This document shows, in pieces, positions 23,901-34,159 of a stretch of 64,000 nucleotides of DNA. The stretch lies in the NCBI GenBank assembly GCA_013398955.1, contig VWPU01002083.1, forward strand, positions 620,001 to 684,000, given 5' to 3'. The notes under the pieces were generated by a model that did no database searches, was not told the origin of the DNA, and saw nothing but the letters and a program-made list of their open reading frames with translations. The DNA comes from Callaeas wilsoni (Eukaryota > Chordata > Aves > Passeriformes > Callaeidae). The stretch's first letter is position 1, and each line of letters opens with the position of its first letter. The translations under genes were made by a program, and so were the position numbers.

Positions 23901-25170
23901 AACCTCCTCTTATTCCCATCTCAATTTTCTGAATAGCAGCATCTCTTTCTATCCATCGGGCTTTGGAAAAGGGACAGTGCCTCTCTCAGAGTCATTTCTC
24001 TTTCCCCTATTTTTTTCTTCCAGTAATTAAAAAAAATAGGGTATAAAACCCCTAAGAAGTGTGTAGCAACACCATCCAATTCGTGCCTGGGAATCCTTCT
24101 GTGGAGGTGAGAACACATCATATTCACAGGGAGCTGGGAAACATCACTAGGATGTTGCATTTATCCCACCCAGGGATGTGGCTGAGATTTCCCTGTGCTC
24201 CTCTCTGCTCCCAGAGACATTGGCTGTACAGACCTGAGGCAAACACAGTGCAGCAATGACATATTTGGTACAACCAAAATCTATAACTACAAGGATTTTA
24301 ATGTAAATAGAAGAAACAGCAACTGAATGAACTTTTAAAATCAAACACTGAAATTCCAGAGGACTTGGACTATGTGTCTTTGTTGTTTGCTTTTGTGACA
24401 AGGTTACTGTCTTTGTGTCAAAGGGAATTTTACCACTGCCTTTTAAAGAAGTGGAAGTTAAAACAATATTAAGATGTCCTTCTCTTTAACCCTATTTGTC
24501 TTTTCTATATAAAGTGCAAGAGGCAGTATGTCATATAAAGACAAAAGGGCTTAAGAATTGGTATTTTTCCATCATATCAAACACCTACAGGCCATGAAGA
24601 CATCACATAGATGTGTATTTAGCTAAAAATTCTAAAGATGGTTCAATTTTTGGCATTTAGCACCTGGGGCCCTGGTGGTTGTGCCTCAGTGGTGGATTTG
24701 AACACAGAGCAGACTGGACACAGGGGTGGCTTCAGATGGCCTCTAATGCAGTGATACAGAAATGAAAAATCCCTTATGAGCTGCTGAGTACATGGTGTAT
24801 ATTTTAATCACCAGTTAGATGGTCTGTGCAGTGAGCACAGCCAGAATATCCTTTTATTTCTCTGTGAGAGAGCTCCTGTGCCTTTAACCGAGTGTGACAG
24901 TTCCTTAACCGCCGTGCCCCTCGCCAGAGGTTCATTTTCTTCCCCTGGGACATCACTCAGAGTAATTGTCCCCAGTAATAATCAATAAATCCAAATTATC
25001 TTGAATAAAGCCAGATTTATTTAACACAGTGTAACAAATAGAAAACCAGAAAGAAAATCCATGTAAATACAATTTAAAGAGAACAGGCTTGTCTGAGACT
25101 ATGGACTACGTAGTAAGCACTCCAGCTGGCCAAGATATTTTACAACACTGTGTAGAGACCTGCACGTTAA
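20980..25170. other. Gene-free sequence apart from a CR1 scrap
   Basis: No recognised gene. Frames are short and unsupported. An octamer ATTTGCAT lies at 22961-22968. The part from 24400 to 25100 is AT-rich, with AATAAA words on both strands (for example 24983 and 25003 on plus, 25021-25016 on minus). The CR1 scrap at 21750-21860 is listed separately. Confidence 0.65.
21750..21860 (-). mobile_element. CR1 LINE internal fragment
   Basis: The plus strand carries CCTCAGCCCTTCCTCAGAG, GAGAGGCTCCAGGC, CCTCTGGATTCACTCCAGCAG and CTGTCTTGCACT. In order these match the antisense CR1 segment reading 'CTCAGCCTTTCCTCATAGGA', 'GGTGCTCCAG', 'CCTCTGGACTCACTCCAGCAG' and 'TGTCCTTCTTGTACT'. It is a diverged, truncated copy from a more 5' part of the CR1 3' region than the copy at 6882-7066. 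Similarity may continue weakly to about 21950. Confidence 0.85.
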
Positions 25171-25174
25171 CCCT

Positions 25175-25447
25175 TTAGATTAAGGAAAGTAGATTTTTGA
25201 CTTGGGAAAACTTTAGGCCACACAGGACCTTCTTTTCTAAAAAACCCTCTCTTAAATAAAAATTTCTTAGTTCTTCACCTTTTAAACCTGCTGAGTAAAT
25301 AAGAAATACTAAAGATGGAGGCATTGTTTTATATGGAAAGTCTTTTTCTTGGATAATGCCACTCTGGAACTCCTCGTGGAAATGCCTTAAGTATTTTTCA
25401 TTTTCTTCGCTCAGATAGAAGGCCATCAGAATATTCTCTGGAATCAT
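25175..25447 (-). CDS. Coding-like 90-codon frame, family unknown
   Basis: A minus-strand frame runs from an ATG at 25447 to a TAA at 25175. Its composition is protein-like: charged N-terminal half (SEENEKYLRHFHEEF), a hydrophobic segment (PPSLVFLIYSAGL) and a basic C-terminal half. A minus-strand AATAAA lies about 155 bases past the stop (25021-25016). Against it, the codon before the ATG is TAG, no pyrimidine-rich acceptor precedes it, and the same frame upstream to 25741 holds about nine stops. It could be a single-exon relic, a pseudogene tail or chance. I do not recognise the protein. Confidence 0.18.
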   Translation of the reverse strand: MIPENILMAFYLSEENEKYLRHFHEEFQSGIIQEKDFPYKTMPPSLVFLIYSAGLKGEELRNFYLREGFLEKKVLCGLKFSQVKNLLSLI

Positions 25448-25449
25448 CT

Positions 25450-28400
25450 AGTGGCCCTACAGCCTTTGGATTCTAATGGCACTGGGATCAAATTCATGCA
25501 AAACAAATTTTTACATCAGATTTCTTTCCCAGAGCTTAGAAATCAAGTGCCATTCCTGGTCCTTTCATCAGCTGTTTTTTTATTTCCCTGTTCCTAGAAG
25601 TTCTTGGAGGCTGTGATTTCAAAATGCCATTTTCCTGGGACTGCTGGATTCCAGTACTACTTCTGTTTCTGTGGTGACAGAAGTTTCTCCTAGAGCAACA
25701 TTGCTGAGTCTCTTTCTCCAGCTAATTAAAATTTACACCTACAAATTATCTCTACTGTTTGGTCTTTGCCTCAATCCCTGAACACACATCCATGGTGGTG
25801 CAAGTATGATTCCTCTTCCCCTGGACCACTCCTTCGGTTGCTCTTCCCCCTGCATGTCCTTTATTATTGGATTCACTATGCAGTGAGAGCCTGCACCATT
25901 CAGAAATTTATAAGGGGTTTCAGTTGGAGATGCATTTGTAACTGTTCTTTCAAGGACTGGGTATTTAGAGGCTAATTTTCCAAGCTTCCTATGTAAGATG
26001 ATTGTGCTGTGATGCCACCCTTGAAGTAGCCTCTGTTGGCATCCCACAGATCAATTACTATAAATTAGTCTTTGAAATGTTGATGGTGACTTGGTTAAAA
26101 AGGAGGCTTCCAACTTTGGTGGTTTAAACGTGATTTTCTGTTGTTGTTACAATTTACTGCAGTGTTCAAGCAAGTAATTTCCTGAACTTTGGGAAACTGA
26201 TTTAATTTTATGTGTTCATGCCTCCATGGTGAGGTCCCATGAGAATTCAGCACTGAGGTATCAGGGCACACTGCAGCCTTTCCCTTTCCTCTGAAAGCCT
26301 TTAGGACCTTCAAACTTTGAGCATCTTTTCTCTGCCAGATACTGTTAAAATTAGCCAACTGTTTCAAAAGTTTGGTGTGTTTATGCACATGCCCAGAGCA
26401 TGAGTGTGCAAAGCTTATTCCCTCAGAGAGCAGAGCTCAAAGGAAATTGGTCACTATAATTGAAATTGATAAAAGTATTCAACGTTTTTGACAGAGAAAT
26501 TCAAGACTACTCTTATCACATTCTTGCTTCTTTGCAAAAAATTGTAGTGACCCACATCCTCCTATTTGTTTATGTCACTGAATGCAAGATTGTGATAAGT
26601 AAAAAAATATGCAGTGTACCCCAGAATAACTGCGGATGTAGATAATTGCCCCTCTGAAAACCTTGTTTGACCAGATTATTGTGCAGTTCTCAATGTGTGT
26701 ATTTAGAATTTGTGGGCAGCTTTTAGCATGCACACAGTTCTCTTCAGACACATTCCTTCTCACGCCTGACCTCCGTTTTACATGATTTTAAGCTGTTTTC
26801 CTCTTAACGTGAAGCTATTCCCAGTGCATTTCAGCAACATATTTAGCATGCCATTAATTTTTTTCCCCTTCAAATCTCATTCCATCTGATAGCCTGGCAG
26901 CTCTGACTAGAACCAGTTTCCTTCTCATTACCAGTCCTTTAAAAAAGAGGAAGAAGACATCTTCAGGGTTTTGGTACCTTTCTTCTTTCCCATTGTGAAT
27001 TTCCTACTTTGTCAAAAAAACACGGAGATTGTTGTTCTCACTGACAGAGAGAGAAATAATAAAACCATAGTGCTCAAATTGAATCAACTGCTGTCATTGT
27101 GTTGCAGATAATTGAGCATATTTTTAGAGTCCTCTTCTGTGGAGGTTTTGGGGTTTTTTTTCTGTTAAGTCATCCTCTGTGCAGGTGTTTGTATTTGGGG
27201 AGGGGGGTGCTTTTTTCTTTGCTCTGTTTCTAAAACACCAAGGGCACAAATGTTACCAGAATTCTACCACAGCCTTTGCTGCTTTTCTTGGGATTTAACA
27301 AGTTGCTACAAGGAAAGTCTGGTCTCATCTTTACCCTCATATTGTGCTAAGTGTTACTATCAGCAGAGCCTTAACAATCAGTGTAACAACTGTTAAACAA
27401 TTTTTTCCTGTTTTCCTTCCCCAAAAAGAGGTGCAGTTTGGCTTCTTGGCTCCCTTCTTATCTTTTCACACAGTGGCCCTTGGAAGTGGAGTTAGGAATG
27501 AAGTCTCATCATACTTGGCACAGGAGAGGTTTATTAATTAAAATCAACCTTGTCTGAGTGAAAGGGTAAATTTGAGCTTAAATTTTTAATTTTTAGGTGT
27601 TTCCCAAGGATTTGCTTTAATTGCCAAAACCTCCATTCTGTCTGAATTTTTAAATGAAAATATTCTGAATATTGTTCCAAAGAGATTCTTTGCATTTTCA
27701 GAATTGCCTTGCATTTTCAGTAGAAGATTTTACATGTTCATTGGCCAGATCCTGCATTAGGGCAGACTTCTGTTTGTAAAAGTACTTGAAGAGAGTTGTT
27801 TTTATATTGTCGTCCTAGTTTTGGATAGGAAAATATTTCAAAGTACAAAATCTGATGGCATGGAAAACACTTTCCTTCCACTTCACTTTTTTGAATAACT
27901 GCCTCTGTTGAAATACTATTCTGCTTCTTTTACTTTTTCCTAGTGCCCATCAATAATTCATTACATTATTAGGAAATGGATAAAGATGGAATAAATCATT
28001 TAATACAGTATTTTCCAAATTCATATCGATGCGAGTTTGAGTGTGTGGGATACAAGAAGGTGATTATCATTTCCAGCAAGTAAAAGAAGCAGATGAACTG
28101 CACAAAATACTCAGTAAATGCCGTATGTTTGGCAATGCAACTTTCTGGCTCCCTGGACATGGCACAACCCAAATCACTAAAAACTATGAACGTACAGACC
28201 CGAGCACTGTCTGATGTGGCTGTGCATGACCAGGCTGTGAATTACTAAAGGATTTAAAGACTATCCAGGCCTGATAGTTGCTTTTTTCCTGAAATTTTAA
28301 GTGCAGCCTCTGATGTTGTACATTGTCACTTAAAGCAAGAGGGTTTCTGCCCCTCACACCTTTCAGCTCACGTATGTGGAGCAGACTTTTTAATAGAGCT

Positions 28401-29168
28401 CCTGTGTGTATCACCAGTGTGCAGCTACACCTCTGTAAGTCCCACAGCCAGCACTGTCAGTCAGCTGAATAAAACTGTGCATGTGCTGAAGTGCTTTGCT
28501 GCCGGGGAAATGCAGGCTGCAACAGCTTACAACCTGCAGAGACCTAAACCGGGACCTGAACAAGAAAACCACTATAACATCCTCGCTCCCAGAGAATTCC
28601 CCCACCTTTGAGTCTTCATGAAGAAAGGCTGCAAAGACTCCCAAACACGCAGACCCTGCCCAGAAAGCTGATCAGACCTCAGCCAGTGCTCACAGATATC
28701 GCAGGAGCAGGGAGCAGCACGTGGTACCTTCCTGGTCATTTAGGAATTGCAGAAGGAGCTAAGCTGAGACTGGCTACTGAACTTGAGGTCAACTTTAATT
28801 GCTCTAAAGTAGTGCCATGGGAAGGAGGGGTTTAGTTAGTTTCTCCAATGGAGCTTTCAGAAAAGCAGCCACTGACTCAGCTTATTTAAAACTGCCTTAG
28901 GAGCATGTGGTCCATAGGGCAGAGGTGCCCACTTTAAAACACTTTGGCCACGGATGCCCATTCCTGCTTGATTTATAGGAATGTGAAACAGGTAGTTGTT
29001 TGACAAACCAGAATGCATTCATTCCATGCTCTTGCCCCAGCTCATAAGCCATGCTAACGGTATTAATAAGGATTAATGGAGGCTTTAGAGAATTAGGAAA
29101 GCATCCTGTATGTCAGCCCTTCAGCAAAGCCACGTCTTAAGATTTATTACATTTACAAACGCTTCTCA
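25450..29168. other. Gene-free, AT-rich unique sequence
   Basis: No recognised gene or repeat family. A 102-codon minus frame at 25739-26047 has no recognisable domain. The part from 26800 to 28000 is AT-rich with several T runs. The segments 26810-26920 and 29040-29110 have the homeobox-word texture of possible conserved non-coding DNA. Nothing here can be assigned a function from sequence alone. Confidence 0.65.
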
Positions 29169-29170
29169 TC

Positions 29171-29191
29171 AAAAAAAAAAAAAAAAAAAAA
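29171..29191. repeat. Poly(A) run with A-rich extension
   Basis: Twenty-one consecutive A residues are followed by AGAAAAAAGAAAG-type sequence to about 29210. No retrocopy or LINE end was recognised to its left. It may be a minus-strand pyrimidine tract or simple sequence. Confidence 0.92.
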
Positions 29192-29214
29192 GAAAAAAGA
29201 AAGAAAAAGGAACC

Positions 29215-32200
29215 CAAAACCCCTCCTGCAAGCTCAGAGCTGGTGGCAGAAGAGTGGCTCAGCTGAAGGGAGGCAGAGGACCCTGAAGGCAGGCAGAGAA
29301 GAGAAGAGAAGGGCAGCTCAAAGAGCGCAGGAGCTGGCAGGGCCGGCTCAGCCCCGGTGCCAGCGCCGCGCTCCAACGTGTGATCCAGCTGGCAAAGGGG
29401 AGCTGCAGGAACGCTGCTCTCTTGCTCAGCAGATCCGCTCTTAATTACCTGCCTGTAAATCAGGATTCATTTAATGAGTCTGTGGAGCTGGACAGTGTGT
29501 AGGCTACAGTACCTGCAAGATGAATTCCTCCGCCCTGGGTATGTGCATGTTTCAGCTGCTACTGTGAACATCTTTTCTCAAAAATTCTACATTTTGCTTC
29601 ACAATCCAGAACTGAAACTGTCTTCAAACGTAAAGCTGAGCTCGGATAACGATTTGTGCCACAAACAAGAGGTTTTCAGCTGCAGCAGCAGGGCAAAGAC
29701 ACCAGCTCCCAGCTGCAACACGGGGCCAAATGCTTCCCTGAATGTCCCAGTGCTGAAGTACCAAAACGAGCAGGAATGAAACAGTGCAGTAGTCTGTATA
29801 TATGAGAAACACGAATGAGGAGAGCTTTTATGAATGAAAGAAAAACAAACCCCAAACCTGATAAACAAATGTTTTAAAAGGCCCTTGACACAGGTCAGTT
29901 CCAGACATTAACAATCCCTGGCAAAATTTGCTTAGATGAGACAAGTCAGAGGTGCTGATTCCAGCTGAAAACTCAAGTGCTGAGTGCTTTGGGTACCTTG
30001 TGTTGCTTTTACATTGTTTTTCAGAGTTGCAGGATGGCATATTTTATTTCAGAAGAACTGAATGTCAAGATCCTGTTTTGGTGACTTTAGAAATGTGTTT
30101 AGATCAGAAAACTAATTCCTTCTCCATTACTTTCTGAACCCCGTTAAAAGTCACCCATTCAACTTTTGACTGCAGAGTTTATCCAGCTTTAGGCTACTGT
30201 ATCCTTCCAGCAGCAACCCTTTGGCTTCTGTAAAGGATGAGTGACTGGCTGTCTACCACAAAAAAAAAAAAAAAGACCTTTTCCCATCACTCTCTTTATT
30301 TCTAATTTACATTCATTGGCACTTTCAGTTATAGTCCTAAATTTTGTCTCCTGAGAAGGAAGCTTTTCATACATCCATTGTTAAGTAGAATCATCAGGAA
30401 TTTCCAGAATAAGGAGGGAAAGAGAAGAAGAAAGAAAAAAGCAACCTTCTTTTCCTTCTTTTTTTTTTTTAATGTCCTTTTTTTTGTACTCCAGCCAGAT
30501 GGAATTAGGGCAATTGTTAACTTGCAAGTACTATGGAGATTAATGAGGTCCAGAGGCAGAGCCATGAGAAAATAGAAATGTAAAAAAGTGAAGTTTCCAA
30601 AAATACAGCCTCCACAATACCATAGGGATGGATCAGATTGAATGTTTCAGCTCATAGCCTGACTGGGCAGGCTGCCTCATGTTCTTAGCTTATTAAAAAC
30701 CTGAACCCTTTTTTCACCCTCTCAGGCTGACCCTGGTGAAAACAGAGCTGATGCTCACGACCTGCATGTCTGCAGCCAAAGAGCCACGGCCCTCGCTCGG
30801 CCAAATGTTTAGGAACACATTTAAACTCCTCTAAATGTTTCAGACTGCTCTATTTGCATTTCTTTGGTGAGCTCACTTTGAATTAGCGTGTGTTGTTCTC
30901 CGAGTTCCCTGGGAGAGGGAGGGAGCACTGGGAGGCTGCTGTGATGGACCTGGGGGTCAGAGCTAGGTCTGGGCTTGCTGGCTTGGGCCACTTCACCCAG
31001 GGAGCCTGTGAGCCCAGCAGAACACTCGGGGACTCAGCTCCTCCTCCTGCAAACCAAGCCTTCCCTGAGATGTTTACAACTGATTGGAATGACTGAAACT
31101 CCAAAGCCTTTCTCATCTTCTTCACGGAGGTCAGAAGGACAGTAACCTGCAAATGCCAGGATTGCACCCCCAACAGTTATTCCTGCCTGCACTTCCTTGG
31201 GAAGCTTCCCAAGGCAGGGGTGAGGCTGAAAAGCTGTCCTGCAAAGGGCTTGTGCCTCGCTCTTGCTTGCAAAGTGCGTTCAAAGCAGCAGAGGAGATGC
31301 GCAAGAGAAAACAACAGTGAGCCCCTGCCCATGATGTGTGCAGAGAGCTGTGAGAGGTCTGTAAGCCGTGTACTTGCACACACGAAACAGCCCTGATATG
31401 AAAGGGTTGGAGACAATTGCTGCCTACTTGAAGTTCCCAGATAGTCAACAGTCTGTTATGTCAAGCCATTGGCACAAGAATATCTGCAAAAGAGTTACTC
31501 AGGTTGTGGGTCCAGCTTTCCTACACACCCCTGGTCAACGGAGCATCTGAGTCTTAAAGTTGTGTGTGGAGAAGGAACAGGGAGAGGGGCTTAGAAAGTT
31601 ATGCATTTATTTCCATGCATTGTTCCTTTCAGGTATTTTTTTAAACAGTTCCTATTCTGCTAGTAAATCCAAGACAGGCTTTATTAGAGCAGGAAATACT
31701 GTTTAAAAGTGTTGCTTTACACCATTAGATGTGGTCTGAAATGTGCTGTGTTAACAAAGCATGGAGAGGAAAACTCACAAGGCAGCTACTAAAAAATTTC
31801 AATACTCAATACACGGGACAGTTAAATTTAAAGCAGCTTAAATGACTCTTGTGTTTTACCTGCTGTTGCTGCCACACACAGATCTTGTCACTTTAAATCT
31901 TCATTTGGCAATTTTCTGTTCCATAACTGTAGGGTATATACTTGGATCCACAGAAGTACAATATTCTGACAGCTGTTTCCTTTGCTAGCAGTTTATTTAA
32001 GCACATTATTTGGTGCAATTTAGACCTCATTCAGAACTACTTCAAAAACTTTAAAAGACTCATTTCTCCCCCTGCTTGTCTGTCTGTCTGATACCACTCC
32101 AGTCATCAGAGCTTCCAGTTCACAGTATCATTTCAGCCATAGTTAATCAAACTCAAAGAGGAAAGGCATATGCTTTCAGGCTAGATTTAACCTTTATATG

Positions 32201-32825
32201 GGTGCCAGAAAATCTTCGGATATAGAAAGAAATAAGAAGAAAATGCTTCTGCTGAGAATATCAGGAGGGTATCGCTTCCATTTACAAGGGCTGCTCCAGA
32301 ACTTGGATTATATGAAGCAAATTAGCTGCTTTGAATGAAATATGATTTGGGTTTAAGACTCTATAAGAAATTCTTGTTCTTTATTCACTAGCCCCTGGAG
32401 CTCAGACACACTCTCAGACCTGCAGATATCCTTGGTGCATAACTCCTGCTGAAAATAGTGAGAATTCATTTCCTCAGCACAGAGAATAAGGAGATTTTTT
32501 TGGAGTGAAGTGGTTGTATGGGAGCAGAAGGAAGGAGAGGAGTTATCTGCAAGGCACAGCAGAGGTTTGTGTGATAGGAGAGGTGGCAGAGGTGGCCCTG
32601 GCCTTGTGTTTTCTGCCCAAGGACTGGGAGGGAGCAGCGTGCCTCATGTGGCTCCTGAGATGGCACAGCACCCAGAAGTGGGGAAGGCACAGCTGGTTTC
32701 GGGAGGGTGCAGCACGTACATGCAGGTGAACAAAGACCCAACTCAGTCTGGACTCATGCCCAAGGTTTCCTGAGGCCTGAATAAGCATCATGTCTTGTTT
32801 GCTCTTTGAGCCTCTCTCCTGTGCT
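29215..32825. other. Gene-free unique sequence
   Basis: No recognised gene. A GC-richer patch at 29230-29420 contains AGAAG repeats (29294-29310) and a few CpGs. Purine and pyrimidine runs lie at 30259-30274 and 30415-30485. An octamer ATTTGCAT lies at 30852-30859. The plus and minus frames at 30880-31450 mirror each other in GC-richer sequence and show no domain. Confidence 0.65.
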
Positions 32826-32827
32826 GG

Positions 32828-32877
32828 GAGCAACCAAGAAGCTTTTGGAGCCGAGCAACCAAGAAGCTTTTGGAGCC
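32828..32877. repeat. 25-bp perfect tandem duplication
   Basis: The 25 bases at 32828-32852 are repeated without change at 32853-32877 (unit begins GAGCAACCAAGAAGC and ends TTTTGGAGCC). Identity indicates a recent slippage or duplication event. Confidence 0.97.
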
Positions 32878-32879
32878 AT

Positions 32880-33900
32880 GGCAATGGAATAATTTTGCAA
32901 ATCGCGCTAAAGGAGAGCCACGCCGTGTTTCCAATCCTCCCCCACCCCAAAGCTATGCATGAGACAGAGAAGTCCAGGTCTGTGCCTTGAAATCCAAGTT
33001 TCCAACCTGGTTCCTGCCCCCTGGCAGATGGCAGAAGCTGTACATTGTCATGCATCCGTCCCGCAGCCTCCGGCCCCGCTGGCGGCAGCCCTGCACCTCC
33101 TCCTGCCCCAACCTGCGTGTGCCGCAGGAGGGGCTGACATCAGGCTTACTAATGTGGCTCCACAGCCAGAGATATCCATCTCCCAGAAGTAATTAAATTA
33201 ACCAGATTTACGCAGGCTTTCACCGCATACTTTGGGTTTTCCAGAGGGCTGCCAAGATGTGGGGCTGAGCTGCGTGCTGGGAGAGGTAGCAAGGTGGATG
33301 GGAAGCTGGAGGTGCCCGTCGTGAGCACAGCATGGAGGAGACGTCTTTGTCCACTGCCTCAAAGCTGGGTTTGCCTCCTCCTGGCAGCGGCAAAGGACTG
33401 TGGAGATTCGGGAGGAGCCCTGCCCCACTGCAAATCTCGAGACAGTCTTTGAGTGGGGAACAGGTCCTTCCAGGTTATGTCTGCTCCTACCCTCCCTGTG
33501 CTATCAGGCTGCATCTGATGTGGGAACCCTTCCTCAGTTAGAAACTAATTTGTAGCGGGCAGCAGAGTGTTTGGTGGTTGGAGGAGGGAGGGGAGCGAGG
33601 CATCCCTGCTTCCACCAGCAGATCCAGGCGTTTCAGCCAGTCCCCGCAGCTCAGCCCAGCAGATTAAACCTGCCAATCTGTTGCTAATATCTATGTTAGA
33701 TCATTTTAAAGTTAGTTTAAGTAGATCTAATCTGCAGTTCAGTCACAGTATACAGCGTGCACAGTCATTTATCCAGTGCCACATCTTCCTCTTCTTAGTA
33801 ATTTACCCAGACCCACTCACCATGAGGACGCTAATTGCCTGGATGAGGTGCGTGAGATTTAGCCAATGCTTCAAGTATTTGGGCAAGTCCTGTTAAAAGC
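32880..33900. other. Unique sequence, possible conserved non-coding blocks
   Basis: No recognised gene. The part from about 33040 to 33240 has several CpGs, then an AT-rich TAATTAAATTAACC block. The part from about 33645 to 33860 is complex, repeat-free sequence with TTAGATC (33696-33702) and its inverse GATCTAA (33724-33730), plus TAATTTACC and CTAATTGCC words. Both stretches have the look of conserved regulatory DNA. Alignment is needed to confirm this. Confidence 0.35.
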
Positions 33901-33902
33901 CC

Positions 33903-34155
33903 GATGACTCAGTTTATCCATCTGTGTAATGGGGCATTCCCTTTGTCTCAGCGCTGTTGAAAGGCAGAATGAGATCTCGAAGAGGTGTTGGGCTGCAGGT
34001 ATTCAGCGTCTCCCAGGGCTTGGTCATTAGGTCTTGATGAAGCCAACCTTGCTCATGAAAGGAGAGGCAGAGACTTCCAAGAGTCCAGCAGGACTGCTCG
34101 GATGAGGAAGTGCTGGAGAAGTTGCTTTGTGAAGTGCTTTGAAGCTCTTTGGAGA
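33903..34155 (+). mobile_element. MIR-type SINE, split copy
   Basis: GATGACTCAGTTTATCCATC, TGTGTAATGGGG and GCTGTTGAAAGGCAGAATGAGAT at 33903-33975 match the MIR blocks CTCAGTTTCC-CATCTGTAAAATGGGG and GTTGTGAGGATTAAATGAGAT. The expected continuation, GTGAAGTGCTTTGAAGCTC, appears only at about 34130-34148. About 150 bases of unrelated sequence lie between, so the copy is probably interrupted by an insertion, or the second part is coincidental. Confidence 0.65.
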
Positions 34156-34159
34156 GCAG

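Noticed and set aside
25448..26047. Upstream in-frame extension of the 25175-25447 frame as one large pseudogene
   Set aside because: Between 25448 and 25741 the same frame has about nine stops in 98 codons, at or above chance, so continuity with the 102-codon frame at 25739-26047 is not supported.
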